NCBI RefSeq assembly: GCF_902859945.1
Contig: NZ_CADIKL010000011.1
Coordinates: 62,001-126,000 of the forward strand
DNA length: 64,000 bases
DNA from: Paraburkholderia caffeinitolerans
Lineage (GTDB): Bacteria > Pseudomonadota > Gammaproteobacteria > Burkholderiales > Burkholderiaceae
Direction: 5' to 3'
Part shown: in pieces, positions 16,804 through 26,175 of the stretch
Layout: each line of letters opens with the position of its first letter
Numbering within the stretch: position 1 is the stretch's first letter
The notes under the pieces: model-generated
What the model was told of the DNA's origin: nothing
The model's database searches: none
What the model saw: only the letters and a program-made list of their open reading frames with translations
Made by a program: the position numbers and the translations under genes

Positions 16804-17859
16804 TCAATGTACCTCAGGCAGCACCGGCGACAGGTCATGCGCGTCCGGCAGCCGCGTGGTTCGATATTCGTTGGGCGATTCGCCAAACTCTTTGCGAAAC
16901 TCGCGGCCCAGGTGCGAAGCATCGGAGAATCCGCATGACGATGCAATATCGGCCACCGTGCGGTCCGAACTCGTCAACAACCACGAGGCCATGCGTAGGC
17001 GGATCTGCCTCGCATAGGCGCCAGGAGAGCGGCCCGTCTCCGTAGTGAACAGCCGTTCGAGTTGCCGAACCGATACTTCGAGCCGGCTCGCAAGATCCGG
17101 CAAGCTCAGCGGCTGGCCGATATGCTGCTCCATCAGCAAAATGGCGCGCCGGACCTTGGGATGCGTGGCAGGCTCAAGGCCCGGTGGATGTGGCTGGGGC
17201 GCGTTGCCTTTCTGCGCATCGTCCACCAGCAGAATACGCAGCGCCTTGCGCACGATCGTGGCCTCCACGTGGCGCAACAGGATGGCCGCCGCCACGTCGA
17301 TCGACGCACGGCCGCCCGAGCACGTAATGCGCCGCCGGTCGATCACGAACAGCCGGTCGGCAACGATTTCGTGCTCGTCCACATGCGGGAAGCGCTCGAC
17401 GAAATCCCAGTAGTGAAACCAGCTTACGCAAACCCGATAGCCGCTCATCACGCCGGCGCGCACCAACGCGAACGCACCCGTGCAAACGCCCACGAGGGTG
17501 GCCGGCGTGTCGGCCATGGCGCGGATAAAGGCGAGCGTCGCACCGCTGGCCGAGGGTCCCGAATGCAGCAGCCCGCCCACGATCACCACGTAATCGAATT
17601 CCTCAGCCTCGCCGAAGGTCGACCACGGCGTGATCTGAATCCCGCAACTCGCGCGCACGGGCACGAGATTTTCTCCCACGATGGTCCACGAGCAGCGCAC
17701 GGGCCGGCTCATATCGCCCTCGTCGCTTGCGAGGCGCAGGAGGTCCACAAAGCCGGAGAATGCCGTCAAGGTGAAATTGGGCAGCAGCACGATGCCGAAG
17801 CGCAACCGCTTCGGGTTTCGGGCCTCGCTCTCAACGCTGTGAATCAAATGGTTCGTCAT
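16804..17859 (-). CDS. GlxA-family AraC/DJ-1 transcriptional regulator
   Basis: A 351-residue regulator. Residues 18-200 form a DJ-1/PfpI (class I glutamine amidotransferase-like) domain with the VGVCTGAF nucleophile elbow. Residues 235-335 form an AraC-type double HTH (SLPDLASRLEVSVRQLERLF and SDRTVADIASSCGFSDASHL). Such proteins often control amine, carnitine or arginine catabolism. No such genes are adjacent, so the target is unknown. Confidence 0.92.
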   Translation of the reverse strand: MTNHLIHSVESEARNPKRLRFGIVLLPNFTLTAFSGFVDLLRLASDEGDMSRPVRCSWTIVGENLVPVRASCGIQITPWSTFGEAEEFDYVVIVGGLLHSGPSASGATLAFIRAMADTPATLVGVCTGAFALVRAGVMSGYRVCVSWFHYWDFVERFPHVDEHEIVADRLFVIDRRRITCSGGRASIDVAAAILLRHVEATIVRKALRILLVDDAQKGNAPQPHPPGLEPATHPKVRRAILLMEQHIGQPLSLPDLASRLEVSVRQLERLFTTETGRSPGAYARQIRLRMASWLLTSSDRTVADIASSCGFSDASHLGREFRKEFGESPNEYRTTRLPDAHDLSPVLPEVH

Positions 17860-18062
17860 GGGAGAACGCCTGCATCAATGCATTCCAGATAATTCGGAGC
17901 AGTGGAAAATCCCCAGAATTCTACGGCCCCGGTGGCGTGATGCAAGATACACAAAATCGCCGCCTATACAGGCGAACCCTAAATTTCGATACGCAACCGC
18001 CGTTAAAGACAGGCGATTTGCGAGAATCATCTTATGACGACAACAAGAAAGGCCATACGAAT

Positions 18063-18701
18063 ATGGGCACGATAGCCTGGTGGAAACCTGGAAAAAAGAA
18101 GCTTGGCCTACTCGGAGCAGGATCGCTCGCGACGGCCCTGCTGCTTCATTTCGATGGCCGGGGAACGTGGTTCATCCCGCTCGATATTGCCTATCGCATG
18201 AATAACCAGGCGGTACACGAATCGCTTTCGATCAAGGTGGCGCTCATCACGACGCTTGTCGCTCTGGCGCCCGCCGTCATTGCAACGTTGCTGGCGGCGG
18301 GAATTCGCGGCCGCGCGCAACGACGGCATTGCATCGAGCTCATGATGCGCCCGATGGACACCAACGAGATCCCCGATGCGTTCCCCCCGCACATGTGGCT
18401 CAATTCGCCGAAGGGCGTGCTCGGTTACATGTATTTGCTTGAGATTCTGTCCGCAAAAGCAGGAGCTTCGATCTTTTGCACGGTCGTCGGCGTCTGCATC
18501 TACCTCATCACAGAGGGGCAGCCTGTCTACTTTCTGCTATTCGCCAGCGTGCTGCTCATGTACGCGATCTGCGTCTTTCCTGCATTCGTGAAATGGGTTT
18601 TCGCGTTCGGTTACCGGCACGGAATCGATACGAAGCAGCGTTATCTCCGCAGACGGCTCTGGCGAAAATTTCGCGCGAAGTGCCCATTCGCGTTGATCTA
18701 A
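18063..18701 (+). CDS. Hypothetical multi-pass membrane protein
   Basis: A 212-residue protein with about four membrane segments: near 14-28, 57-80 (IKVALITTLVALAPAVIATLLAAG), 128-150 and 155-180. The C-terminus is strongly basic (RYLRRRLWRKFRAKC). The ATG at 18063 has AAAGG nine bases upstream; an upstream ATG at 17937 would add 42 polar residues. GC content is somewhat lower than average. No family is recognised. Confidence 0.6.
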   Translation: MGTIAWWKPGKKKLGLLGAGSLATALLLHFDGRGTWFIPLDIAYRMNNQAVHESLSIKVALITTLVALAPAVIATLLAAGIRGRAQRRHCIELMMRPMDTNEIPDAFPPHMWLNSPKGVLGYMYLLEILSAKAGASIFCTVVGVCIYLITEGQPVYFLLFASVLLMYAICVFPAFVKWVFAFGYRHGIDTKQRYLRRRLWRKFRAKCPFALI

Positions 18702-18754
18702 TCGCCGCGCTGCGAGTGCTGCCACGTGCGTATGCTGAAAGCGCATGGCAAAAG

Positions 18755-18777
18755 CCCGCCCGATGAAATGGGGCGGG
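18755..18777 (-). terminator. Intrinsic terminator for the minus-strand gene
   Basis: Arms CCCGCCC (18755-18761) and GGGCGGG (18771-18777) with a 9-nt gap are followed on the minus strand by CTTTTGCC. It lies 130 bp past the stop of the small membrane protein at 18907. A second hairpin, GGGGCGC...GCGCCCC (18847-18866), sits between them. Confidence 0.6.
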
Positions 18778-18906
18778 TCATTCGCAAAAACCGGGGCGTT
18801 GCTCGCAATTCAGCAACCCCGCAGGGAGGGAAAGGATCTGGCTCGAGGGGCGCGAAAGTGCGCCCCAAGGGGCCAGGACCTGCTCACACCAATAACAGGC
18901 CCTAAA

Positions 18907-19173
18907 TTAATGCCCATGCGCCGCGCGCCATCCGGCACGCTTTTTCGGCTGCTGACCGGGCGTGCCGGTATGGAAACCTGCCGAGACGATAAAAAGAATC
19001 CCGGCGAACGGCCAAACGAAGGTGGCAAAGACGAAGCTAAGCCAATACGCATCTTGTGGAGGGTACGCCTGGAGCGCCCAAACCAGGCACGCAACTGGCA
19101 ATATCAGCAGACACAACGCTGACCGGTTCAGAAAAACAGCGGCCCTTTCATTCTTGAGCGTCTCGCCTTGCAT
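18907..19173 (-). CDS. Small two-helix membrane protein
   Basis: An 88-residue protein with two membrane segments (SALCLLILPVACLVWALQAY and a WLSFVFATFVWPFAGILFIV stretch). The tail is basic and His-containing. The start at 19173 is fixed by GGAGG 5 nt upstream; longer in-frame starts lack a site. No family is recognised. A minus-strand terminator follows downstream. Confidence 0.6.
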   Translation of the reverse strand: MQGETLKNERAAVFLNRSALCLLILPVACLVWALQAYPPQDAYWLSFVFATFVWPFAGILFIVSAGFHTGTPGQQPKKRAGWRAAHGH

Positions 19174-19354
19174 GCCTACCTCCATAGGGAATGGCACTGA
19201 GACATAGAGTCGCACGGCAGCCGCCGCACGCAAACTTGGTGAAATCCCTGACACGCGCCTTTCGACAGAATATGCGGCTATGCAGCAAATATTGTGGCGG
19301 CGCATCAACCAGGCATGACTAATTGATCGGTGCCCCAAGGAAATCGCACGAAGG

Positions 19355-19951
19355 CTATTGCACCGCGTGGTATCGAGTATCCAGATCGAGCAGCAGATTC
19401 GTCACGAACGCCATTTCCCGATCGCGGGACAGTTTGAATCCGAGCTTGCGTGCGAGACCGCTCATCGCGCCGTTCTCGCTCAACATGGTGCCGAGCAGCC
19501 GCTTCACGCCCGAGCGCGCGGCAAGGTCGACAAGGCTCGACATCAGCGAATAGCCCAGTCCCTGCCGGTGCCATGCGTCGTCGATCACGATCGCGCATTC
19601 GGCAATATCGAATTCATCTTCGTTCATCGCATAGCGCGCGACGCCGATTAGCTGCTCGCAACCATCGGCCAAAATCGTTGCGATTACCGCGCCTTCGCGC
19701 TGGCGATCGATATGGGTCCAACGATACAACTCGCCCTCGGTCGGCACTCGCCCCGACATCAGCCGCATGTAGCGGCTCTGTTTCGACAGCCGATTGACGA
19801 AGCCGCGTTCGATCTCCAGATCGCCGCATTCGATGGCGCGCAGGAGCACCGACGTTCCGTCGTTCGCTTCCCAGACGTGACGGATGCTTTGCGCCGGCGC
19901 ATCCGGCACAACGCCTTGATAAGAAGTCCGATCGATACCGGTCGCATTCAT
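19355..19951 (-). CDS. GNAT-family N-acetyltransferase
   Basis: A 198-residue protein with the GNAT fold. VLLRAIECGDLE is at the N-terminus, a central VARYAMNEDEFDIAECAIVI strand pair follows, and the acetyl-CoA loop is DDAWHRQGLGYSLMSSLV. It resembles the C-terminal acetyltransferase domain of Pat/acyl-CoA-synthetase-linked enzymes (RLSKQSRYMRLMSGR). The start has GGAGG 5 nt upstream. It stands alone and the substrate is unknown. Confidence 0.88.
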   Translation of the reverse strand: MNATGIDRTSYQGVVPDAPAQSIRHVWEANDGTSVLLRAIECGDLEIERGFVNRLSKQSRYMRLMSGRVPTEGELYRWTHIDRQREGAVIATILADGCEQLIGVARYAMNEDEFDIAECAIVIDDAWHRQGLGYSLMSSLVDLAARSGVKRLLGTMLSENGAMSGLARKLGFKLSRDREMAFVTNLLLDLDTRYHAVQ

Positions 19952-20097
19952 CCCTGCCTCCGCCTTGTGTTCCCGCCCGTTTCCGTTCGGGGTTCAAGCG
20001 AAGCCGCCACAAACAGGCGCTTCATGTTGTGTCCAGTCTAGCAATGCGCTCGTTGCTACCCAAGCGGCGCCGGATCAAAGCGGTTTTTCATTCGAAT

Positions 20098-20115
20098 CAA
20101 TAATGCCGATTATTG
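20098..20115. promoter_or_regulatory. 18-bp operator-like palindrome
   Basis: CAATAAT-GCCG-ATTATTG is a perfect dyad 115 bp before the flavin-reductase-like gene, in an AT-rich pocket of the 278-bp gap. It is the best candidate operator for the 20230-23867 operon. Confidence 0.45.
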
Positions 20116-20229
20116 TTCAATCATGAATGCCGCATTCGTCGTTGCCCTCTTACTCCGCCGCGTGACGTTTTCTACAGTTGCATCAAACCCGGATGACGCT
20201 TATCCGGCATCTCTCAAGGAACCAACGTC

Positions 20230-20949
20230 ATGATCGTCGACCCTTCCACTCAAGACGCCGCCGCGAATTACAAGTTACTGATCGGCTCGATTCTGCCGCG
20301 TGCGATTGCGTGGGTCAGCACCGTTTCCCGCGACGGCGTCGCGAATCTCGCTCCCATCTCGTTCTTCACCGTGGTCGGACGCAAGCCGCCGATGGTGTCG
20401 CTCTCGATGCAGCCGCGCTCCGATGGCGTCACGCTCAAGGACACCTTCGTCAACATCCGCGACACCGGCGAATTCGTCGTCAATATTCCGAACCTCGAAC
20501 TCGCCGACGCGCTGCATCGCAGCGCATTCGAATTCCCTTCCGATGTCGACGAGTTCGACGCCGTCGGCCTTGAAAAAGCACCTTCGCTCACGGTCCGACC
20601 TCCTCGCGTGAAGGCTGCGCCCATCGCGTTCGAATGCCGGCTCGAGCGGATCATTCCGATTGGCGACCACCACGATCACGTGATCTTTGGTGAAGTCCTG
20701 CGTTTCCAGATTCGCGACGATCTCTATCTCGACCGGGGCCGCATCGACACCGCCGCGCTGCAGGCGGTCGGCCGCCTCGCCGCCGAATATACGGTCACCC
20801 AAAACGCGTTCACGACACCGCTCGATCCGCAAGTGCTCGCGAAACTGCAGAACAAACGCATGGGGCGACTCGACGGCCTCGAAGACGGATATTCCCCCAT
20901 CGACGCGAAGAACTGGTCGGCTTCCGGCGCTACGCGCCCAGCCATTTGA
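20230..20949 (+). CDS. Flavin reductase-like (FMN-binding split barrel) protein
   Basis: A 239-residue protein of the DIM6/NTAB flavin-reductase family. It has the typical ILPRAIAWVSTVSRDGVANLAPIS and SFFTVVG core. The NIRDTGEFVVNI segment and GEVLRFQIRDDL near the end fit the family. It may reduce FMN for a monooxygenase or act as a flavoprotein itself. It is the first gene of a four-gene operon (gap to next ATG 17 bp). No monooxygenase is encoded in the operon. Confidence 0.87.
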   Translation: MIVDPSTQDAAANYKLLIGSILPRAIAWVSTVSRDGVANLAPISFFTVVGRKPPMVSLSMQPRSDGVTLKDTFVNIRDTGEFVVNIPNLELADALHRSAFEFPSDVDEFDAVGLEKAPSLTVRPPRVKAAPIAFECRLERIIPIGDHHDHVIFGEVLRFQIRDDLYLDRGRIDTAALQAVGRLAAEYTVTQNAFTTPLDPQVLAKLQNKRMGRLDGLEDGYSPIDAKNWSASGATRPAI

Positions 20950-20966
20950 CCCAGCAGGAGAGCAGC

Positions 20967-22130
20967 ATGAATTCGACTCATTCGACCCAACCCGTGCTCG
21001 TATTCATCCACGGTTTTCTCGACGGCGCCGATGCGTGGGACGACGTCGTCAGCGAGCTTGGCGCGCGCGCCAGCAACGCGCTGTGCGTCGATCTTCCGGG
21101 GATGGGGGCGCGCGCAAGCGAACCCGGTCCGTATAGCCTCGAGCGTTTCGCAGACGATGTCGCGACTCAGGTACGCGCGCTATCGGGTCCGCGGCGTCCG
21201 GTCGTGCTCGTCGGGCACAGCATGGGTGCGCAGATCGCCGAGCTTGTTGCGGCGCGGCTCGGCGAGCAGGTGCGCGGCCTCGTGCTGCTGACGCCCGTGC
21301 CGCTACGCGGCGCCGGCCTGCCGCCCGACGTGATCCGTGCATTCCACGCGGCCGGCGGCAATCCGGCTGCGCAGCGCGAACTGCGCCGCAGCCTGGCGGC
21401 GAACCTCGACGACGCACAACTCGAACGCCTCGGCCAGCTCGGGGACCGCGTCGCTCCCGCAGCGGTGGGCACATTCGCCGATCTGTGGAACGAGGGTCAT
21501 CCGGAGGGTCCGGAGCCCGCCCGCTATCGCGGCCCCGTGCTGATCATGCGCGGCGAAGGCGACGCGTTCATCAATGCCGATCTGATTGCATCGGGCGTGA
21601 CACCGCGCTTTGCATCGCCCGAGGTCGTATCGATCGAACGCGCGGGCCACTGGCCGCATGTCGAGCAAGCGGTTGCGGTCGTGCATGCGCTCCAATCGTT
21701 TCTCGCGAACGTCGAATCGACATCGGTTACACCACAGGGATGGACGCGCGCATTCGAGCAGAAGTCCGAGGACACGTTCAGCGATGCGTTCGCGCCGGAA
21801 GTCGTGCTCGAAGCCAGCGTGCTCGCAAGGCCAGTCGCGGGCATCGAGCGGGTGAAAGCCATCATGACCACGGCAAGCAAGATCTATGAGGCGCTCGCCT
21901 TCACGCATGAAGCGCGCAAAGACTCGCGCGATTATCTCGAGTGGGAAGTCCTGGCCTTCGGCGGCGAACGCATGCGCGGCGTCACCGTGCTCACGAAAAA
22001 CCCCGCTGGCAAGATCGTTCATATCGCGATCCACCATCGCCCTCTCGGCGGCGCGCTCAAATTCTCGGCAGAGCTTGCGCGTCGCCTGAACGGGCAGATC
22101 GACGCAAGTTTTTTCTATTCGGGCGCGTAA
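20967..22130 (+). CDS. Alpha/beta hydrolase fused to an NTF2-like (SnoaL-type) domain
   Basis: A 387-residue protein. Residues 8-250 are an alpha/beta hydrolase with oxyanion FIHGF, nucleophile elbow GHSMG, and the late GHWPHVEQ histidine. Residues 260-387 look like a SnoaL/NTF2-like domain (EDTFSDAFAPEVVLEASVLA, then VTVLTKNPAGKIVHI). The two domains are usually separate genes, so this is a fusion. AGGAG lies 6 nt before the ATG at 20967. The context (hydratase, second hydrolase) suggests degradation of a ring-cleaved or cyclic compound. Confidence 0.82.
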   Translation: MNSTHSTQPVLVFIHGFLDGADAWDDVVSELGARASNALCVDLPGMGARASEPGPYSLERFADDVATQVRALSGPRRPVVLVGHSMGAQIAELVAARLGEQVRGLVLLTPVPLRGAGLPPDVIRAFHAAGGNPAAQRELRRSLAANLDDAQLERLGQLGDRVAPAAVGTFADLWNEGHPEGPEPARYRGPVLIMRGEGDAFINADLIASGVTPRFASPEVVSIERAGHWPHVEQAVAVVHALQSFLANVESTSVTPQGWTRAFEQKSEDTFSDAFAPEVVLEASVLARPVAGIERVKAIMTTASKIYEALAFTHEARKDSRDYLEWEVLAFGGERMRGVTVLTKNPAGKIVHIAIHHRPLGGALKFSAELARRLNGQIDASFFYSGA

Positions 22131-22155
22131 CTCGCGCCCATCCAGGAGATCGAAA

Positions 22156-23049
22156 ATGATCAATCGCACCGACGTGGAGTTCGAAGTCGATGGCGGCATC
22201 AAGTTGCGCGGCTGGCTGTTCACGCCGCCCGGCGAAGGACGCCACCCGGCCATCACGATGGCACACGGCTACGCCGGCATCAAGCAGCACGGGCTCGAAC
22301 CGTTCGCGAGCGCGTTCGCCGAAGCCGGCTTCGTGGTGCTGCTGCACGACCATCGCGGCTTCGGCGCAAGCGAGGGCTTGCCGCGTCACGACATCGACCC
22401 GTGGCGCCAGATTGCCGATTGGCGGCGCGCGATCAGCTTCCTCGAAAGTCTCGAATACGTCGATTCGGCGCGCATCGGTCTGTGGGGAACGAGCTATGCG
22501 GGCGGCCATGCAATCGTGCTTGGCGCGACGGACCGGCGCTTGCGTTGCGTCGTGGCCCAGGTGCCGACCATCAGCGGCTACGAACAAGGGCTGCGCCGTA
22601 TTCCGCCGGATCAGGTCGCTGCAATCGAGGAAGCGTTCTCCGCCGACGAACGTGCTCAACTGCGCGGCGAACCGCCCCGCCGCCAGGCCATCGTCAGCGC
22701 CGACCCGGCGGTGCCTGCCTCGTATCGCGCGAAGGACGCGATCGACTTCTATCTGCAACCGCTGCCCGAAGGCGCGTGGCAAAACGACGTGACCGTGCGC
22801 TCGACGCGCGCCGCACGCATGTACGAACCGGGGCACTGGATCGCACGCGTCTCGCCGACACCGCTGCTGATGGTGGTCGCAACGCGCGACGCGATCACGC
22901 TGACCGATCTCGAACTCGCGGCCTACGAACGCGCACTGCAGCCGAAGCAACTTGTGACGATCGAAGGCGGCCATTTCGACCCATATTTGTCGCAATTCTC
23001 GCGTGCAAGCGAGGCCGCGATCGCGTGGTTCCGTCAGCATCTCGCATAA
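22156..23049 (+). CDS. Alpha/beta hydrolase (dienelactone hydrolase/S15-like)
   Basis: A 297-residue hydrolase with a GTSYAGGHA nucleophile elbow, an early MAHGYAG oxyanion region and a C-terminal GGHFDPY with the catalytic His. An Asp is present in ATRDAITL. It resembles X-Pro peptidase-like or dienelactone-type hydrolases common in polyketide and aromatic clusters. It is third in the operon, 25 bp after the fusion gene. Confidence 0.85.
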   Translation: MINRTDVEFEVDGGIKLRGWLFTPPGEGRHPAITMAHGYAGIKQHGLEPFASAFAEAGFVVLLHDHRGFGASEGLPRHDIDPWRQIADWRRAISFLESLEYVDSARIGLWGTSYAGGHAIVLGATDRRLRCVVAQVPTISGYEQGLRRIPPDQVAAIEEAFSADERAQLRGEPPRRQAIVSADPAVPASYRAKDAIDFYLQPLPEGAWQNDVTVRSTRAARMYEPGHWIARVSPTPLLMVVATRDAITLTDLELAAYERALQPKQLVTIEGGHFDPYLSQFSRASEAAIAWFRQHLA

Positions 23050-23078
23050 CACTCAGGATTACGAACAAGGATATTTCC

Positions 23079-23867
23079 ATGTCCCATCTTACTGTCCATT
23101 TCGACAACGGACTCGCGACGATCATCATCGACCGCCCTCCGCAAAACCGCATCGACGATCAGATGATCAACGAACTCGCCGACGCCGTCACCGCAATCGA
23201 GCGCAGCGACGCGCGCGCGGTGCTCTTGCGCAGCGTTGGAGAAAACTTCTCGTTCGGCGGGGACATCATGACCTGGCCGGACGCGAGCCTGCGTGAACTG
23301 CAGGCCCGTTTCGAGCACTACCTGTCCGTGTTCAACCGCTTCGAGAATCTGCCGATACCGGTCATCGCGGCGGTTCAGGGGCTGTGCTTCGGCGGCGGCT
23401 TCGAGCTCGCCTTGCGGGCCGACGTGATCTTCGCGGCCGAATCCGCGCGGTTCGGGCATCCGGAGCAAACGCTCGGGATCGTCACCGTGCTCGGCGGCAT
23501 TTATCGGGTCGCGGAACGCGCGGGGCACGCGCGCGCATCCGAGTGGGCGCTCACATCCGAGAAAGTCCCCGCGACGACGATGGAACGCTACGGCGTCGTC
23601 AATCGCGTCGTGGCCGATGAGGAACTCATGGCGCAAGCGTCCGACTTCGCGCGTAAGGCCGCTGCCGGCCCCACTCGCGCTTATGCGGCGCACAAGGCAC
23701 TGTTGCGCATCTGGGCGGAAGGCGGCGTTGCGGTCGCGGATAGAGCCATGTCCGGCATCGCCATGCCGCTGTTCGAAACCGACGACGCAAGACGCGGCAT
23801 CCGCTCGGCGGTCGATGCGCTCAACGAAGGGCGGCCGCGCCCGGCGATGGACTTCAACGGGCGCTAA
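23079..23867 (+). CDS. Enoyl-CoA hydratase/isomerase family protein
   Basis: A 262-residue crotonase-fold protein. The oxyanion-hole segments FSFGGDIM and GLCFGGGFELALRADV are visible, and GHPEQTLGI carries a candidate catalytic Glu. It probably hydrates or isomerises an acyl-CoA. AAGGA lies 7 nt before the ATG at 23079. It is the last enzyme gene of the operon and is followed by the LysR gene. Confidence 0.9.
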   Translation: MSHLTVHFDNGLATIIIDRPPQNRIDDQMINELADAVTAIERSDARAVLLRSVGENFSFGGDIMTWPDASLRELQARFEHYLSVFNRFENLPIPVIAAVQGLCFGGGFELALRADVIFAAESARFGHPEQTLGIVTVLGGIYRVAERAGHARASEWALTSEKVPATTMERYGVVNRVVADEELMAQASDFARKAAAGPTRAYAAHKALLRIWAEGGVAVADRAMSGIAMPLFETDDARRGIRSAVDALNEGRPRPAMDFNGR

Positions 23868-23951
23868 CTACCCGCTGTCACCCCGCTGCGACCCACAGGC
23901 CGGTGGATTGCGGTTTAATGGCAACTCATCTCTCTACGGGAGTGGCGCGCC

Positions 23952-24863
23952 ATGGACCGCATCGCTGCGATGACCGCCTTCGTCCGCGTCGTGGAAGCGG
24001 GCACCTTCACGAAGGCCGCCGATACGCTCGACATGCCGAATGCGACGCTGACGCGGCTGATCCAGAAGCTCGAAGAAGACCTCCAGGTTCGCCTGCTGCA
24101 TCGCACCACGCGCTCGGTGACGGTCACGCCGGAAGGGGCGATCTATTACGAACGCGTCGTGCGCCTGCTCGCCGACCTCGCCGAAATCGAATCGTCGACG
24201 ACCCACGCCCGCGCGAAGCCGTCCGGCAAGATTCGCGTGGATACGGCCGCCGCAATCGGCACGCTGGTGCTCATGCCCGCGCTCGCCGGCTTCTACGACG
24301 CCTACCCCGATGTCGAGATCGAACTCGATATCGGCAACCGGCGCACCGACCTGATCGCCGAAGGCATTGACTGTGCGATACGCGCGGGAGAGGTCGACGA
24401 GCAGTCGCTGGTTGCGCGGCAGATCGGCAGCTTCGGCTTCACGACCTGCGCGACGCCCGCACTCCTCGCGGCGCACGGCACGCCCGCCTCGCCGGAGCAA
24501 TTGCGCGATCTGCCGACGCTCGGCATGATCCCGTCTCGCGGCGGCCGCTCGCTGCCATTCCAGTTTTCGGACGACGGCAAGAGAAACGATCTCGCGCTCG
24601 ATCATCGGCTTGTCGTGAACGATACGAACGCCTACCTCGCAGCGGGGCACGCGAGCCTCGGCATCATTCAGGCGCCATCCTATTCGGTGCGCGACGCGGT
24701 CGCAGCAGGCACCCTCGTGCCGATACTCGAAGAATGGCAGCCCCGCCCTAATCCGATTTATGTGATCTATGCGCCCAATCGCTACCTGAGTGCCAAAGTG
24801 CGCGTTTTCATCGACTGGGTTATCGAATTGTTCGAGCGCGACGAGTATCTCAAACGCCGTTAA
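23952..24863 (+). CDS. LysR-family regulator (DmlR/PgrR-like)
   Basis: A 303-residue LysR protein with the MDRIAAMTAFVRVVEAGTF opening of the DmlR-like subgroup. HTH TLTRLIQKLEEDLQVRLL and RTTRSVTVTPEG follow, then an effector domain. It lies 84 bp downstream of the hydratase on the same strand and may regulate that operon. Its 3' end overlaps the convergent ChaC gene by 14 bp. Confidence 0.92.
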   Translation: MDRIAAMTAFVRVVEAGTFTKAADTLDMPNATLTRLIQKLEEDLQVRLLHRTTRSVTVTPEGAIYYERVVRLLADLAEIESSTTHARAKPSGKIRVDTAAAIGTLVLMPALAGFYDAYPDVEIELDIGNRRTDLIAEGIDCAIRAGEVDEQSLVARQIGSFGFTTCATPALLAAHGTPASPEQLRDLPTLGMIPSRGGRSLPFQFSDDGKRNDLALDHRLVVNDTNAYLAAGHASLGIIQAPSYSVRDAVAAGTLVPILEEWQPRPNPIYVIYAPNRYLSAKVRVFIDWVIELFERDEYLKRR

Positions 24864-25554
24864 TTTCGGCGTCGCGGATCTTGCACAGGAGTCGCTCGAT
24901 GCCGGCGTCATACAGACCGAAGCGCTCTAGCGCTTGCACGGTCGAGTCGAAATAGTCCTGCGAAGTGCCAAGCGGGCCACGGCCTGTACGGATCAGATGC
25001 GCGACCCGCTCAAGCGAGTATCCGCCGAGGTAGCGGCTATGCAAGCGGTTGACGACGAACGTGAGCGCGCGAATCGACTGGTTGCCAGACTTCGCCGTGA
25101 TCCATTCCGGTTCGTACGAATCGGACAGCATTTCGCGACGCCATAGCAATCGCAATTCCGATTCGACCTTGGCGGCGTCGATTCGGTACAGCACGCCATC
25201 ACACAGGCCGCCGCGGTCGAGCGCGAGCATTGCGCCGGGTTGCTCGGGCGTGCCACGCGCAGCCACTAGCCGCAGGCAGAACGCCCGATGCCAGCCGTCG
25301 ATTCGCGCGACAGACGTACCGGCGAAATCGAGCGCCGGATTCCACATCAACGAACCGTAGCCGAAGACGTGGAGATCGCGTCCGCGTTCATGATGCTCGA
25401 GCGTGGCTTCCAAGGTGCGTTCGAGTTCCGCGTCGCTTCGAACCGTCATACCGGGCGGCGGATCCGCGCGCAACGCTTGAAGCAACGTGCCTCGCGCCAG
25501 GCGCTCGCGCGTGATCTCGTATTCGGGATCGGGAGTGTGTCGATCGTCGGACAT
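24850..25554 (-). CDS. ChaC-family gamma-glutamylcyclotransferase
   Basis: A 234-residue cytosolic enzyme of the ChaC type, which cleaves glutathione to 5-oxoproline and Cys-Gly. The substrate-binding motif VFGYGSLMWNP (residues 63-73) is clear. HRAFCLR and the C-terminal YLGGYSLERVAHLI are also typical. The start at 25554 (MSDDRH) is by homology; no good ribosome site is visible. It is a single gene. Confidence 0.93.
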   Translation of the reverse strand: MSDDRHTPDPEYEITRERLARGTLLQALRADPPPGMTVRSDAELERTLEATLEHHERGRDLHVFGYGSLMWNPALDFAGTSVARIDGWHRAFCLRLVAARGTPEQPGAMLALDRGGLCDGVLYRIDAAKVESELRLLWRREMLSDSYEPEWITAKSGNQSIRALTFVVNRLHSRYLGGYSLERVAHLIRTGRGPLGTSQDYFDSTVQALERFGLYDAGIERLLCKIRDAEINGV

Positions 25555-25807
25555 GGGTGGGAAGGCATATTCGTCGTTGTGGTGAAACGACTGTAAGCCG
25601 CGCTGCCATGACGAGGAAGCGGGGCGCAAACAATGCGCTTTTGTCGCGAACGAAATAGTGCGCGCGGCACAGCCGTTCAAGCACTGTTGTTCAAGACGGA
25701 ATATTGAATTGGGATGGCGGGCATTTATTGCGTTGCGGTTCGCTCCTAAGCTTCGCTCAACGACTGAAACACAAGTCGCCTTGCCCAATATTCCGGAGGT
25801 GATCGTC

Positions 25808-26047
25808 ATGAAAGCCCTGATTCAAGCCATTGTCATTGCATCGGCCCTCGCAGCACCGGCCCTCGCTTTTGCTCAGGAAGCCCAACCGCTGACGCGCGCA
25901 CAGGTTCGCAACGAACTCAAGGAACTCGAGCGCGCCGGATACAACCCGATGGATTACTACTACATGGAAAGCCTGCAGGCCGCCAAAGAAAAAATCGCGC
26001 GCCAGCACGATCATTACGCGCAGGCCGATGTATCCAGCCGCAAGTAG
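25808..26047 (+). CDS. DUF4148-family small exported protein
   Basis: A 79-residue protein with a signal peptide (IVIASALAAPALAFAQ). The DUF4148 pattern follows: LTRAQVRNELKELERAGYNP. GGAGG lies 8 nt before the ATG. Members are abundant in Burkholderia and periplasmic; function is unknown. Confidence 0.88.
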   Translation: MKALIQAIVIASALAAPALAFAQEAQPLTRAQVRNELKELERAGYNPMDYYYMESLQAAKEKIARQHDHYAQADVSSRK

Positions 26048-26175
26048 ATTCGACTGGCCGATTTAATAACGAAGTCACTCGTGGAAGGATGAACCGCCCC
26101 GGGAATCGTGGACCGGCAAACGTACGCATTAGTGGATGAACTCACCACCCGCAATGGATGCGCGAGTTGATGCAG

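Noticed and set aside
22401..23078. N-terminal extension of the enoyl-CoA hydratase
   Set aside because: It is a shadow of the upstream alpha/beta hydrolase; the start at 23079 has a good ribosome site.
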